Below, in pieces: positions 8,296 to 17,286 of a stretch of DNA of 58,054 nt (position 1 is its first letter; each line of letters begins with the position of its first letter). The notes beneath the pieces were generated by a model. It saw only the letters and a list, made by a program, of their open reading frames with translations, had not been told where the DNA came from and searched no databases. The stretch comes from Caldilineales bacterium (GTDB lineage Bacteria; Chloroflexota; Anaerolineae; Caldilineales; Caldilineaceae), in the NCBI GenBank assembly GCA_012271135.1, contig JAAXGZ010000053.1:1-58054 (forward strand). Reading direction: 5' to 3'. The position numbers were made by a program, and so were the translations under genes.

Positions 8296-8957
8296 TGTTC
8301 ATCGGTTCCCGAAACGAGCAGTCTCTGCGCCAGATCGTGGCCGATCACGGCATCCCTGCCATTCACGTCCAGTCGCACAGGACCATCGAAAGGCAGCTTT
8401 TCCTTAACAACGATGGGTGCGCCCGGCCGCAACCCAATTTCCCCCAGCCAAGTCAGCACATCCGACTCCTGCGACAGAACGCGCACCACGCGGCGACACG
8501 CCTGCTCCGGCACTTCGGACAGCAGCTCCCCCGACACCACCGGCATTCGGCCCTGCTTGTCCGGGATGGGATCGCCGTGCGGATCAACCTGGGGACTGTT
8601 CAGAAGGCTGTCGATCGCGTCTTCCAACACCTCGTCCAGATCGTGCTCGAACTTTTCCGCAATCTGATGAACCACCTGCCACGGCAGATTTAGGGTCTCC
8701 GTGAAGAACAGTTCCAGCAGACGATGGTGCCGCAGGACTTCAAGCGCAATCAATTGTCCCCGCGCGGTCAGTTCGACCTCCTGGTACCGCTCGTACGTCA
8801 GCAGGCCCATCTCGCCCAGACGCCTCGAATGGCCTGAAACCGCCGCCGGAGTCACTCCCATGGCCTGGGCCAGCTCGGAATTCGTGACCGGAGTTCCGGC
8901 GCTCCGCAACAGATACGCTGTTTTCAGAAAGTCTTCCTGGGCCCGGGAGACATCCAT
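8292..8957 (-). CDS. DtxR/MntR-family metal-dependent transcriptional regulator
   Basis: This 221-residue repressor probably senses the metal imported by the downstream transporter. The N-terminal helix-turn-helix (SRAQEDFLKTAYLL...TPAAVSGHSRRLGEMGLLTYERY) and the dimerisation/metal region (HHRLLELFFTETLNLPW...AEKFEHDLDEVLEDAID) match the family. A C-terminal SH3-like FeoA domain follows (GEIGLRPGAPIVV). The start at 8957 (MDVSRAQEDF) is preferred because family proteins begin just before S-R-A-Q-E-D; a GTG at 8981 would add eight residues. It is the first gene of the operon and ends in an ATGA overlap with the binding-protein gene. Autoregulation from the palindrome in its promoter is likely. 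Confidence 0.9.
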   Translation of the reverse strand: MDVSRAQEDFLKTAYLLRSAGTPVTNSELAQAMGVTPAAVSGHSRRLGEMGLLTYERYQEVELTARGQLIALEVLRHHRLLELFFTETLNLPWQVVHQIAEKFEHDLDEVLEDAIDSLLNSPQVDPHGDPIPDKQGRMPVVSGELLSEVPEQACRRVVRVLSQESDVLTWLGEIGLRPGAPIVVKEKLPFDGPVRLDVNGRDAVIGHDLAQRLLVSGTDEQ

Positions 8958-9002
8958 CGGTTCGACAGTCACTTGGCACACCTTGGTTCACATGTGGTTT
9001 AC

Positions 9003-9032
9003 ATTGTACAACACAATTATTAATCATTACAA
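9003..9032 (-). promoter_or_regulatory. Promoter and candidate operator of the DtxR-metal transport operon
   Basis: On the minus strand TTGTAA (9032-9027), 18 bp and TACAAT (9008-9003) form a promoter in an AT-rich patch. A perfect interrupted palindrome, ATTGT-N5-ACAAT (9003-9017), covers the -10 and could be the repressor operator. A second short palindrome, CACATGTG, lies at 8989-8996, near the expected start site. Confidence 0.45.
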
Positions 9033-9205
9033 ACAAATTGATGCGTCTAAACCAACAATCCAGCTTGATGTGCTTGACGCCCGGTCTTGCCCGATGGCCG
9101 GACATCCGGCGCGCGGCTGCTGATACAGGATTGGCCAACCTTTGCTACCATTGCCGTCCAACAGGCTCGCTGCCCCTCCACCGGGACCAACCCGGTCGTT
9201 GTCCC

Positions 9206-12200
9206 ATGACGTCGAAGCCGCCCCGCCGCATTCCCTCTTTGCGCTCGCCCGGTTGGATCGCGGGTGCCGCAGTCGCCGCGATGGCCGCGGCTCTGTTGTT
9301 GCTGGGATTTCCCTTGCCGCTTCCCGCCGAGGGCGTCGAACAGACTTCCGCCCCGTCGGAGGCGACAGTTCCCGGCCAGTCCGCATCCAACCGCCTGATC
9401 GTGGAGTTGCAGTCACCCGGGATTGCCCAGGTGTTCGGCCGCGAGCGGATTGCGCGTACCGACAGTGTTGCCTTTGCAGCCCAAAACGACGCGGTGGAGG
9501 TATACGCCTACCAACTGCAGAACGAACAAGAGGCATTCCGGAACGAACTGGACAACCTGCAGAGCGAAGTCGCCGCCAGTTCCTACACAGGTCTGGACGG
9601 AGTTGCCCATCCACTTGCGTTCAACGCAGTTACAAACGCGATGGTCCTGCAATCCAGCTCGGGATTCGGCCCCGAGGCCGCGGCGGCCATCTCATCGCTC
9701 CCCAACGTCCGGGCAGTGCACCGGGATTTGGAGGTCCAGGCACAACTGTACGCCGGCCCGCAGTTGATTCGCGCCTGGACTCGCACATCGGATGGCAATC
9801 CTGGCGGGGTTGACGGCACCGGTGTGCTGGTTGGCTCCATCGATGCCGGCCTGCACAACCAGGCACCGATGTTCAACGGCAACAGGTTCGCCTATCCGGA
9901 CTGGTACCCGGACGGCGGCCTCGGGATCACGACGGCCAACAACGGCAAGATTGTCGTGTCCCGAACATACTTCCGGACTGCCGATCCGCCGCGCAGCAAC
10001 GATTTCCACGCCTGGCCCGGCGCCGGTTCCTCACACGGCGTCCACACCGGTGCCATCGCTGCCGGCAACATCGTTACGGATGCAGCCTTCAGAGGGATTG
10101 CGTTGCCGACCCTGTCCGGCATTGCCCCCCAAGCCTGGTTGGGAAGCTACCGGGTGTTCTATAACAGTCAGAGCGGAAAGAAAACGTTCTTCACGGCGGA
10201 AGGTGTGGCGGCATTGGAAGACACCGTCAAGGACGGAATGGACGTGGTGATCGGCTCGTGGGGAACCGGTCCCAGTGTCAACAGCTCTCCCTACAATTTC
10301 CTTGATTCGGCCCTGGTCAATGCCGCCTCGGCCGACATGGTGGTCGTCATGGCAGCAGGCAATTACGGTCCAATGCCGTTTTCTGTGGCCAACCCATCCG
10401 ACAGTTACTTGACAGTCGGTGCCGTGTCAACCGGCGGTCGGTTCAGTATGCAGTCCGCCGACGTGAGTCGGTTGGGGCAGCCGAACCAGCGACTGCTCAC
10501 AGATCTGGAATTCAATCAGGCAGAATTTGGACCGCGCTTCAGGGCCGGTCAGATTCATACCTTTCCGCTCCTGGATGGGACAACCATCGACTCGGCCAAC
10601 CGGTATGGCTGCCAAGCTTGGCAGCCCTCCTCGTTGACGGGCCAGGTTGTAATTGTCGAACGCGGTTTCTGTTCGTTTGTTTCGAAGGTGATTAACGCAC
10701 AGGAAGCCGGCTCCTCGGCGGTAGTCGTTCACAACCATGCCAGCGGCGGCAACGCCCTGGTGCGCATGTCCCAGGACAACACCAACCGCGCCGTTCGCAT
10801 CCCTGCGTTGTTCATGGGACACGACACCGGAAGGGCAATTCGACAACACTTGGCCCAAGCCTCGCTCCAGCTCATCGTCTCCACCACTCCCACCCAGCGC
10901 GGCAACCACTCGTTGGTGGTGCCGGAATTCAGTGGACGCGGGCCGACCGTGTTCGGAACACTGAAACCGGACCTGGTGGCACCCGGAGCCTACATCATGT
11001 CCCAGGGCTACGCCTTGTCCCCAGTCAGTGAACTGCGCCACAAGGGATACGGCCAGGCCTCTGGGACTTCGATGGCCGCCCCTTTCGCGGCAGGGGCGGC
11101 GGCCCTGCTCAAACAGGCACATCCGGAATGGACCAACGACCAGATGTTCTCGGCTCTGGCGAACACAGCCGACTTCCGTGGACTACGCAACCCCGATGGC
11201 TCGCCGGCCGGGCTGCTGGACATGGGAAGTGGCCTACTGAACATCGAACGCGCCATCGCCAACACTTTGTTCCTTGTCCCCCACAAAGCCGACTTCGGTC
11301 TCGTGAGACAGGCAACAGGGGTCCTGACCCGCTCCATCACGATTGCCAACACTAGTTCAGCGGACAGATCCCTGCAGCTTTCACTGGTGCAGGCCGGTAC
11401 GACAGACCTGCCACCGTTATCCCATTTCTCGGTAACGCCTTCCCAGGTCGACCTGCCGGCGCGCGACACCACCACAGCCACGATTACCCTTAACCTGGAT
11501 GCAGCCTCGGGCCCCGGCATCCTGGAAGGATTCCTGTTGATTTCAGATGGCGTGGATGAATGGCACGCTCCTGTTTTCGCCTGGCTGACCTCTCACCCCC
11601 CTTCGCCGCAAGTTGTCCTCATTGACGCCGACCTCAGTCCGTTGCATCCGGACGTTTCGCCCTGGTACAGGCGGACCCTGACGGCTCTGGGGATTGATTT
11701 CCTTTACTGGGACACCGCACTCAATCTGGTCAATGTGCCGCCGGCCCTGTTTGACGCTTCGCCCCCGGAATGGGTCATCCTGTTCACGGGCGATCACGCC
11801 GGCAACCCGAAGGCCAGCAATGTTCCCCTGCCGTTCTCGGACAGTGACCTGGACCTGTTGGTCAAGTATCTGGTGTCGGGCGGCAATTTGCTGGTGATGG
11901 GAAAGCACAGTCACAAAGTCCTAGGCTCTTCCGAACTACGCCTGGCACTCCTCAACAGAGTACAGATCCAGGAACAGACCGCCGACCGACACGGACGCAC
12001 TCAGCTTCAGGTGTCCAGCGTTCAACCCGGGCTCGATGGTTGGGGCGATCTGGTACTGGATCTGGCGCGGCCCAATACCGATTTGGGACAGACATCCCTG
12101 ACATCCTCCGGCACAGACACTTCCGATACCGACAATCCGCTCTCCGGGCAGGTTGCCTGGTCCCTGCAGCCGGCCACCTCATCACTGCTCATGGACGTCA

Positions 12201-12754
12201 CCGTTGACGGTTCGGCACTCAGGGGCATCAAATCAATACACCTTGTCCACGAGCAAGGAGGGACAACGGTGGCCGGCGATCCTCTGTGGTCCACTCCACA
12301 CTTGGTTCCCATCGAGGGCCGATTCCAATGGCAGGGCCGGGTCAACCTCAGTGCCGATCAGAAAATTGCCCGGAGGCAGGGAAGCCTGCGCCTCAATGTT
12401 GAAGTCCAAACGGCCAATTCCAGCGTCCTGCAGGCCAACGCGCCCGTTCTGGCGCCGCAGGCAGACAACGCCGAAGGAACGCTGCCCCTGAACACACTGA
12501 CGACGGGGACACAGACCGGCAGTGCCGAAGCCTGGCTGGTTCTCCAAGACCAAACCGACGGCGCAACCCGGGTTGTCGGCGTCGCGCTGCCCGACGCCGA
12601 AGATGGTTCAGGGCGCGGAACAGCCTATCTGGCCACCTTCGGACTCGAACACATCAACGATCTTGGCACGGGTACCAACCGCGCACAGTTCGTCTCAAAG
12701 GTCCTGGACCTGGCCTCCACACAGGATGCGAGTTCGGATCCGGTGGGGAACTGA
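9206..12754 (+). CDS. Secreted subtilisin-like serine protease (S8 family) with PA-domain insert
   Basis: This large extracellular protease has 1182 residues. After a basic N-terminus there is a hydrophobic signal or anchor segment (about residues 15-40), then a propeptide-like stretch. The catalytic residues are visible: Asp213 in VGSIDAGL, His277 in SSHGVHTG, the oxyanion Asn386 in MAAGNYGP and Ser622 in GTSMAAPFAAGAAALL. A protease-associated (PA) domain is inserted between His and Ser (about 440-590, with AGSSAVVVHNHASGG). The C-terminal 500 residues contain Fn3/Ig-like strands and a region that may bind substrate or the envelope. The ATG at 9206 is preferred because it puts the signal peptide at the front; the frame stays open back to 9038. 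It is not visibly operonic. Its substrate is unknown. Confidence 0.9.
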   Translation: MTSKPPRRIPSLRSPGWIAGAAVAAMAAALLLLGFPLPLPAEGVEQTSAPSEATVPGQSASNRLIVELQSPGIAQVFGRERIARTDSVAFAAQNDAVEVYAYQLQNEQEAFRNELDNLQSEVAASSYTGLDGVAHPLAFNAVTNAMVLQSSSGFGPEAAAAISSLPNVRAVHRDLEVQAQLYAGPQLIRAWTRTSDGNPGGVDGTGVLVGSIDAGLHNQAPMFNGNRFAYPDWYPDGGLGITTANNGKIVVSRTYFRTADPPRSNDFHAWPGAGSSHGVHTGAIAAGNIVTDAAFRGIALPTLSGIAPQAWLGSYRVFYNSQSGKKTFFTAEGVAALEDTVKDGMDVVIGSWGTGPSVNSSPYNFLDSALVNAASADMVVVMAAGNYGPMPFSVANPSDSYLTVGAVSTGGRFSMQSADVSRLGQPNQRLLTDLEFNQAEFGPRFRAGQIHTFPLLDGTTIDSANRYGCQAWQPSSLTGQVVIVERGFCSFVSKVINAQEAGSSAVVVHNHASGGNALVRMSQDNTNRAVRIPALFMGHDTGRAIRQHLAQASLQLIVSTTPTQRGNHSLVVPEFSGRGPTVFGTLKPDLVAPGAYIMSQGYALSPVSELRHKGYGQASGTSMAAPFAAGAAALLKQAHPEWTNDQMFSALANTADFRGLRNPDGSPAGLLDMGSGLLNIERAIANTLFLVPHKADFGLVRQATGVLTRSITIANTSSADRSLQLSLVQAGTTDLPPLSHFSVTPSQVDLPARDTTTATITLNLDAASGPGILEGFLLISDGVDEWHAPVFAWLTSHPPSPQVVLIDADLSPLHPDVSPWYRRTLTALGIDFLYWDTALNLVNVPPALFDASPPEWVILFTGDHAGNPKASNVPLPFSDSDLDLLVKYLVSGGNLLVMGKHSHKVLGSSELRLALLNRVQIQEQTADRHGRTQLQVSSVQPGLDGWGDLVLDLARPNTDLGQTSLTSSGTDTSDTDNPLSGQVAWSLQPATSSLLMDVTVDGSALRGIKSIHLVHEQGGTTVAGDPLWSTPHLVPIEGRFQWQGRVNLSADQKIARRQGSLRLNVEVQTANSSVLQANAPVLAPQADNAEGTLPLNTLTTGTQTGSAEAWLVLQDQTDGATRVVGVALPDAEDGSGRGTAYLATFGLEHINDLGTGTNRAQFVSKVLDLASTQDASSDPVGN

Positions 12755-12763
12755 ACCTCGGGA

Positions 12764-13471
12764 TCAGCGCTGGATCAGCATCCGACCGCAGCTCGGACAG
12801 TGGAGGTAGTTGCTGCTCCCGTTACGGGGCGCCGTTGCCACGCTGGTGGGCAGGCTCATGAAACACGCATCGCAGGACGAGTTGGTGATCGTGGTCACCG
12901 CAATGCCATTCTTGCGCTTCAGCAGCTCCTCATAGATCTGCAATGCGTCCTTGTTCATGTCGCTGGCACGCACCGAACGCTCCCGGTTCAACTCCTTCAG
13001 CTCGGCCGCCATGCCTTCCTGTTCTTCCCGAGCACAGCGACGCAGTTCCTCCCACTCCCCAGTCCGCTCCTCCAACCGTTCAACCAGCGGTTGATACTGC
13101 TTGTTCTTGTCCTCAAACTCAAGCAGCGCTGCCAACGCACGTTCCTCGTAGGCGGACTTGGTGGACTCGAGTTCCACAATCTGCGACTGCAACGCGGCAA
13201 TGTCCTTGGGATCGGTCAGGCGTCCGCTATTCAGCAGGTCCTGATTAGCCGCAATCTTCTCCTTGACAACCTTGACCTGGCTTTCAGCCAAGGCCTGGTT
13301 CTCCTTCAGACTCTCCTGCTCCTCGCTCATGGAACCGACCGATTCGCGCAATCGAATCAGATCGATTGGCTCGCGAACGCTGACCAGCGACTTCTTGACT
13401 CGCTTGACAATGCGCAGACGTTTCAGGTCGATTTGCTGCAAGTCAAACAGCTTTTCTATATCGGTTGCCAC
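12764..13471 (-). CDS. CT398-like coiled-coil protein with C-terminal C4 zinc ribbon
   Basis: The 235-residue product is a long alpha-helical hairpin (residues 5-185, heptad-like Leu/Glu/Lys pattern) followed by a zinc ribbon with CDACF and CPSCGRML. This is the layout of the zf-RING_7/CT398 family (C4-type zinc ribbon), widespread in bacteria. Its members are thought to act in nucleic-acid or secretion-related complexes, but no biochemical function is established here. The start MATDIEKLFDLQQIDLK matches the typical family N-terminus. It converges on the protease gene with only nine bases between stop codons. Confidence 0.85.
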   Translation of the reverse strand: MATDIEKLFDLQQIDLKRLRIVKRVKKSLVSVREPIDLIRLRESVGSMSEEQESLKENQALAESQVKVVKEKIAANQDLLNSGRLTDPKDIAALQSQIVELESTKSAYEERALAALLEFEDKNKQYQPLVERLEERTGEWEELRRCAREEQEGMAAELKELNRERSVRASDMNKDALQIYEELLKRKNGIAVTTITNSSCDACFMSLPTSVATAPRNGSSNYLHCPSCGRMLIQR

Positions 13472-13831
13472 GACGCCACGCTTTTACTGTGCTAGGTCGT
13501 GGATTATAGCACCGGCCGGCGGTGTAGTTCGGTACCCAGGCCCTCGGATCCGGGCAAGCGCATTCCATTTTGGGTGGTGACAACGGGTAGGTTGGGCGTG
13601 GTCTTGGTCTCTGACAGGCATACTCCTCATGGCCTACATCGTTCCCCATTTCTCGGGAACCCGGCCACCGCGATCGAAGCTCTCCCTCGCTTCCGGGACC
13701 CATGCCATACATGGCCAAAGATGCTCTTGGCGGCGACCCTGATCGTGACTGGTGATTCGGTCCGGCAGATCTGAGGCAAACCTCTCGGCGAGACTCAAGC
13801 GTGGCTGGCGGTTGACGGTTCCGCAGTAGGT
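13472..13831. other. Non-coding flank downstream of the tnpB relic
   Basis: No gene is supported. Read on the minus strand this is the 3' flank of the decayed tnpB below. Its first part resembles the flank of the relic near 45.5 kb: both share ACCGAGAGCG followed by GTACCGG and GGAAC-like segments. These may be remains of an omega-RNA or element end. Nothing else is recognised. Confidence 0.35.
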
Positions 13832-14708
13832 TCAACCGGCACCCTTCGGCACCGGTGCCGGTACTGCGCTCTCGGTTAATGGAGGCGCTGTTACATACTC
13901 CCGGAACCCGAGTCCGGGTGGAGCAGCCCCCACCGCTGTCCTGATTCGTTCCGCGAGCAGGGAGCACATATCCCCGTAAGGTATGTACAACGTTATCTCC
14001 TGGTCGTACAACCTCGCCAGAATGTTACAGGCGGCATTGGCGTCCGAGTCCAGCACAACCCCGCCGAGACAGTAAAACCGGTTCCCGCGACGCGTGCCCT
14101 GCGACAGGCCCGTCCGGGAGTCGATTTGCGATGTGTAGGCTGGATTGGCCAAGGCCAGCGCAGAACCTCTGCATTGAGATATCGAAGTGAAGGTGTTCGC
14201 CATAATGCCCTTGACCCACCCCCTTTCAGGCGACGAGTGGTGTCCCGGCGGCGGTACGGGGCGGACTTCATGCGTGCAAACAGGTCCTCGCAGGCGATGG
14301 TGCCGGCCGCGTTCCAAACCCTGCGGGTAGACCCAGTCCCGTCCGTGCCAGACCTGCACCGTACAGGAACCCGCGTCGGCCACGATCTGATTAGTCACAT
14401 GGGACCGTCCCCCGCCAGAACTTCCACATCTGCCTGTGCAGGAACGGATCCTCGGTCCAACGGTTCCGCTTGAGCAAGCTGTACAGACACTGGCGTTCGT
14501 TGTTGCTCTTAGTGCAGCGCCGCACAGCCCGTTTGACCGGCGCCTTGGCCGCCTCCTGTGCCGCGGCGATGTCGCCTAGGGCATCGGCCGGCGCAGCCTT
14601 GCCCAAGCCCGTCGGCAGCCCATGCCAGGCGTAGCTCTCGGACAACCAGGTATCGCGGATGTCGCAGGGAGATTGAAAGGCCGTGGACAGGACACTGAAC
14701 AGACACAT
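13832..14708 (-). pseudogene. Decayed tnpB-like transposase gene (several frameshifts)
   Basis: Pieces of an OrfB/TnpB-type protein lie in successive minus-strand frames. The N-terminal piece (14708-14391) includes AVRRCTKSNNERQCLYSLLK and DPFLHRQMWKF. A middle piece (about 14271-14215) reads MKSAPYRRRDTTRRLKG. The C-terminal piece (about 14210-13840) contains GWVKGIMAN, LANPAYTSQIDSRTG, GNRFYCLGGVVLDSDANAACNILARLYD. The last phrase is the final RuvC motif, with its Asp retained, in a TnpB subgroup lacking the CxxC zinc ribbon. At least two frameshifts (near 14395 and 14213) make it non-functional. The same subgroup, closely similar in sequence, recurs at 45.5-46.0 kb on the same strand, so both derive from one element family unrelated to the intact copy at 0.6 kb. 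Confidence 0.75.
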
Positions 14709-14851
14709 CCCGATGCCCAGAGGTTGTCTAGAATTACTTGATCGAAATCAACGGACGTACAGAAACCGAGCAGCCGGGCACCCCCGCAAGTTTTCCACGA
14801 AGCACGGCGCACACTGGCACTGTACCGTTCCCCGCCCACAAGGAGTCCAGC

Positions 14852-15028
14852 ATGCGCAGACCTCCTTCACCGCGAGCCTCCAGCCAGGGGGTAATCGAAC
14901 TGCTCCTAATGATCATCCTGGTTGTGATTGTGTTTCTATCCATTTTGCTCATCATGGGAAACGACATACAGACCTTGGTGAGCGATCTGTTGTCGAACTG
15001 GTTTCCGGAAACCGACGGAGGGCCCTGA
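14852..15028 (+). CDS. Small single-span protein resembling a Flp (type IVb) pilin
   Basis: This 58-residue peptide has an excellent ribosome site (AAGGAG six bases before the ATG), so it is probably translated. It has a basic, Pro/Ser-rich leader (MRRPPSPRASS), then QGVIELLLMIILVVIVFL and a second part IMGNDIQTLVSDLLSNW. This resembles Flp-family pilins of the Tad system: short leader, QG(L/V)-x-E motif with Glu at the fifth position of the mature protein, one hydrophobic helix, then a G-x-x-I-x-x-L/V-x-S tail. The residue before the presumed cleavage site is Ser rather than the usual Gly, and no Tad genes are nearby. The pilin assignment is therefore inference; a generic membrane peptide is possible. 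The DUF1361 gene follows 10 bp downstream. Confidence 0.6.
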   Translation: MRRPPSPRASSQGVIELLLMIILVVIVFLSILLIMGNDIQTLVSDLLSNWFPETDGGP

Positions 15029-15037
15029 GAAGCAACC

Positions 15038-15811
15038 TTGAACACCTTGGTCAACTCAAGCCGTGCCGACAGCTCGTTTAGGGCACCCCGAGCCCATCCG
15101 ACGGATACCGAGGGCCTGTTCGTCGTCCTTATGCGTCGGCGTTCCGTGCAAATCGGACTGATGTTGGTGCTGGCCACATTCTGCTGTGTCCTGCTGGTGG
15201 CTTTCCGCGTTTGGCGGACCGGCAGCATCACGTACCTGTTCCTACTGTGGAACCTCGCCTTGGCCTGGGTGCCCATGCAGATCAGTTGCCTCCTCAACTA
15301 CGGCCACCACCGCAACATGCAGGTGCCCGCAGGGAACCTCATTCTGCTTGGCATCTGGTTCCTGTTCTTTCCCAACGCGCCCTACATCGTCACCGACCTG
15401 ATCCACCTGATTCCAAGGTACCCGATACCGGTCTGGTATGACCTCATGGTGATTGTGTTCAACGCCTGGACCGGATTTGCCCTGGCTGTTTGCTCCCTGT
15501 ACCAGATGCAGACATTGATTGCCAGGCGGTTCGGTCGACCTTGGGGATGGGTACTGGTGGCTGTCACGATCCCGGCTACTGGACTGGGGATTTACATCGG
15601 ACGCTTCCTGGATTGGAACAGCTGGGACATCATGCTTGCACCGACCACGATTATCCGGAATGTAGTGGCCGATCTGCTCAACGCACCCAGTGATCCGACC
15701 GCCGTGGCCGTCAGCGTTCTGTTCAGTGTGCTGCTGGGCCTGACCTATGGCATCGCGCGGATTGCGGCCGGAACCGACACCCCCTCAAACTCGGATATCC
15801 AAGTTATGTAA
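15038..15811 (+). CDS. DUF1361 family integral membrane protein
   Basis: The 257-residue product is a polytopic membrane protein with about six hydrophobic segments. The DUF1361 hallmark is present: WFLFFPNAPYIVTDLIHL followed by WYDLMVIVFNAWTGFALAVCSLYQMQ, and later GRFLDWNSWDI. No activity is known for the family. The start is uncertain: the frame opens with TTG at 15038, ten bases after the pilin-like gene, while an ATG at 15131 (MRRRSVQIGL) would begin right before the first membrane span. The close spacing suggests co-transcription with the small upstream gene. Confidence 0.82.
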   Translation: MNTLVNSSRADSSFRAPRAHPTDTEGLFVVLMRRRSVQIGLMLVLATFCCVLLVAFRVWRTGSITYLFLLWNLALAWVPMQISCLLNYGHHRNMQVPAGNLILLGIWFLFFPNAPYIVTDLIHLIPRYPIPVWYDLMVIVFNAWTGFALAVCSLYQMQTLIARRFGRPWGWVLVAVTIPATGLGIYIGRFLDWNSWDIMLAPTTIIRNVVADLLNAPSDPTAVAVSVLFSVLLGLTYGIARIAAGTDTPSNSDIQVM

Positions 15812-16025
15812 AATCAGGGTCTTGCTCCAGGGGTCTTGCTGCCTCGATTGGCCGACCGAATCCAATTCGACTTCCGGGAAGCCGGAGATGCCTGCCAACA
15901 GGGAATGCGGATCCGGCCAGAATGAGCCGTGACGGCGATGTACCCGACCCAACCGTCGTTGGCAACCGCGTCCTGCGAATCACGTGCGCCACCGCCCGGG
16001 AACCACGTTCCGGGCATGGGACGCG

Positions 16026-17165
16026 CTACAGACACAACCGGCGCACCAGTTCCCCGTACTGTTCGTATCCAGCCTGCAGCTGCTCCAGCTCGATGAACTC
16101 GTTGACGGTGTGCGCCTGGGCGATGTCTCCCGGTCCCCAGACAATCGAATCCACCACGGGCTGATAGTGGGCGGCCTCCGTCCCGTAAGGCACGGTAACC
16201 GCTTCGGCAGTTCCCGCAATCTCACACAACAAACTTGTGAAGCGGCTGTCCTTGTTGCCGTAGAAATAGGGAATCTCATGGTTGCGCAGGTCGAACCCGT
16301 ACGCCTGGGCCCGTTCGAGAATGATCGCGACCGCCTCTTCGAATCCCGATTCGGGCATGCTCCGAACCGACAGCTTGCACTCGCAACGTTCGGCCGTCAC
16401 GTTGGTCGCGCAGCCAAAATCGGTGATCGTCATGTTGAAGCCGTTGGTCGGGGGATCGAATTCCTCGTTCCTGAACATGGGGTCGGTCATGAATCGAGTC
16501 TTGAGTTCGGCCATCTCCGCCAGGAACGGCGCGATTCTGAAGTTGGCAGAATCACCGCGTTCGGTACTGGAATGCGCCGCGATGCCGCGCGACGTGACAG
16601 ACATGAAGGCACCGCCCTTGTTGGCGTAGACCGGCACCATCCCGGTCGGCTCGGTCACGATGCCACCCTCCACGAAGGCACCAGCCAACAGCTCCGAATG
16701 CTCAATGATCCATGCAGCCCCGACATGGCCCACTTCCTCATCGGCCGAGAAGGTCATGTAGACCGGACTCCGCAACTGCACGGCAGGAATGTCGGACACG
16801 GCACAGACAAAGGCGGCAATCGGCCCCTTCATGTCGCAGCTGCCCCTGCCGTACAGCCGCCCGTCCGCAACCCTGGGCGCGAACGGCTCCCATTCCTCTA
16901 GGCCGGGCACCGTATCCGTGTGCGACAGGAATGCCACGCCCCCGGTGCCCTGTCCGGCCCGGGCCACCAGGCAATGCTTTTGCACGCCTTCCGTATCGCG
17001 ATAGGTCAGCCGTTCGGTGACCCAGCCCTGGCCTGCGGCCCGGTCCGCCAGGAAATCGATGACCGCAGCATTGTTGTCGGCGGACACTGACGGAATCTCG
17101 ATCAATGCCTTTGCGGTGTCCAGAACTGCCTGGTTCAAATCAACATTCTCCCAGCCTGTCGTCAT
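16026..17165 (-). CDS. argE: M20 family metallopeptidase, acetylornithine deacetylase-like (ArgE)
   Basis: This 379-residue zinc-dependent deacylase has the M20 signature residues: FLSHTDTVPG (metal His and the catalytic Asp), GRGSCDMKGPIAAF (bridging Asp), SADEEVGHVGA (catalytic Glu and metal Glu), VTEPTG and the C-terminal His within GDIAQAHTVNEFIE. The overall layout and GCDMKG/YGTEA motifs fit ArgE, which removes acetate from N-acetylornithine in arginine synthesis, but related amidohydrolases share them. The ATG at 17165 is chosen for the CGGAG site five bases upstream; the frame is open much further but overlaps the divergent aldolase gene. No other arginine genes are in the window. Confidence 0.82.
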   Translation of the reverse strand: MTTGWENVDLNQAVLDTAKALIEIPSVSADNNAAVIDFLADRAAGQGWVTERLTYRDTEGVQKHCLVARAGQGTGGVAFLSHTDTVPGLEEWEPFAPRVADGRLYGRGSCDMKGPIAAFVCAVSDIPAVQLRSPVYMTFSADEEVGHVGAAWIIEHSELLAGAFVEGGIVTEPTGMVPVYANKGGAFMSVTSRGIAAHSSTERGDSANFRIAPFLAEMAELKTRFMTDPMFRNEEFDPPTNGFNMTITDFGCATNVTAERCECKLSVRSMPESGFEEAVAIILERAQAYGFDLRNHEIPYFYGNKDSRFTSLLCEIAGTAEAVTVPYGTEAAHYQPVVDSIVWGPGDIAQAHTVNEFIELEQLQAGYEQYGELVRRLCL

Positions 17166-17286
17166 GCTCCGGCCGGATTTCGAACCGGCGCACCGAATTG
17201 TATACTCGGCACGCCAGTCGGGTCTGCAGATCCTCGCCGCGGCCATGGCTATTCCGACCATTACTGCATAACCGGACAGTCCATAT

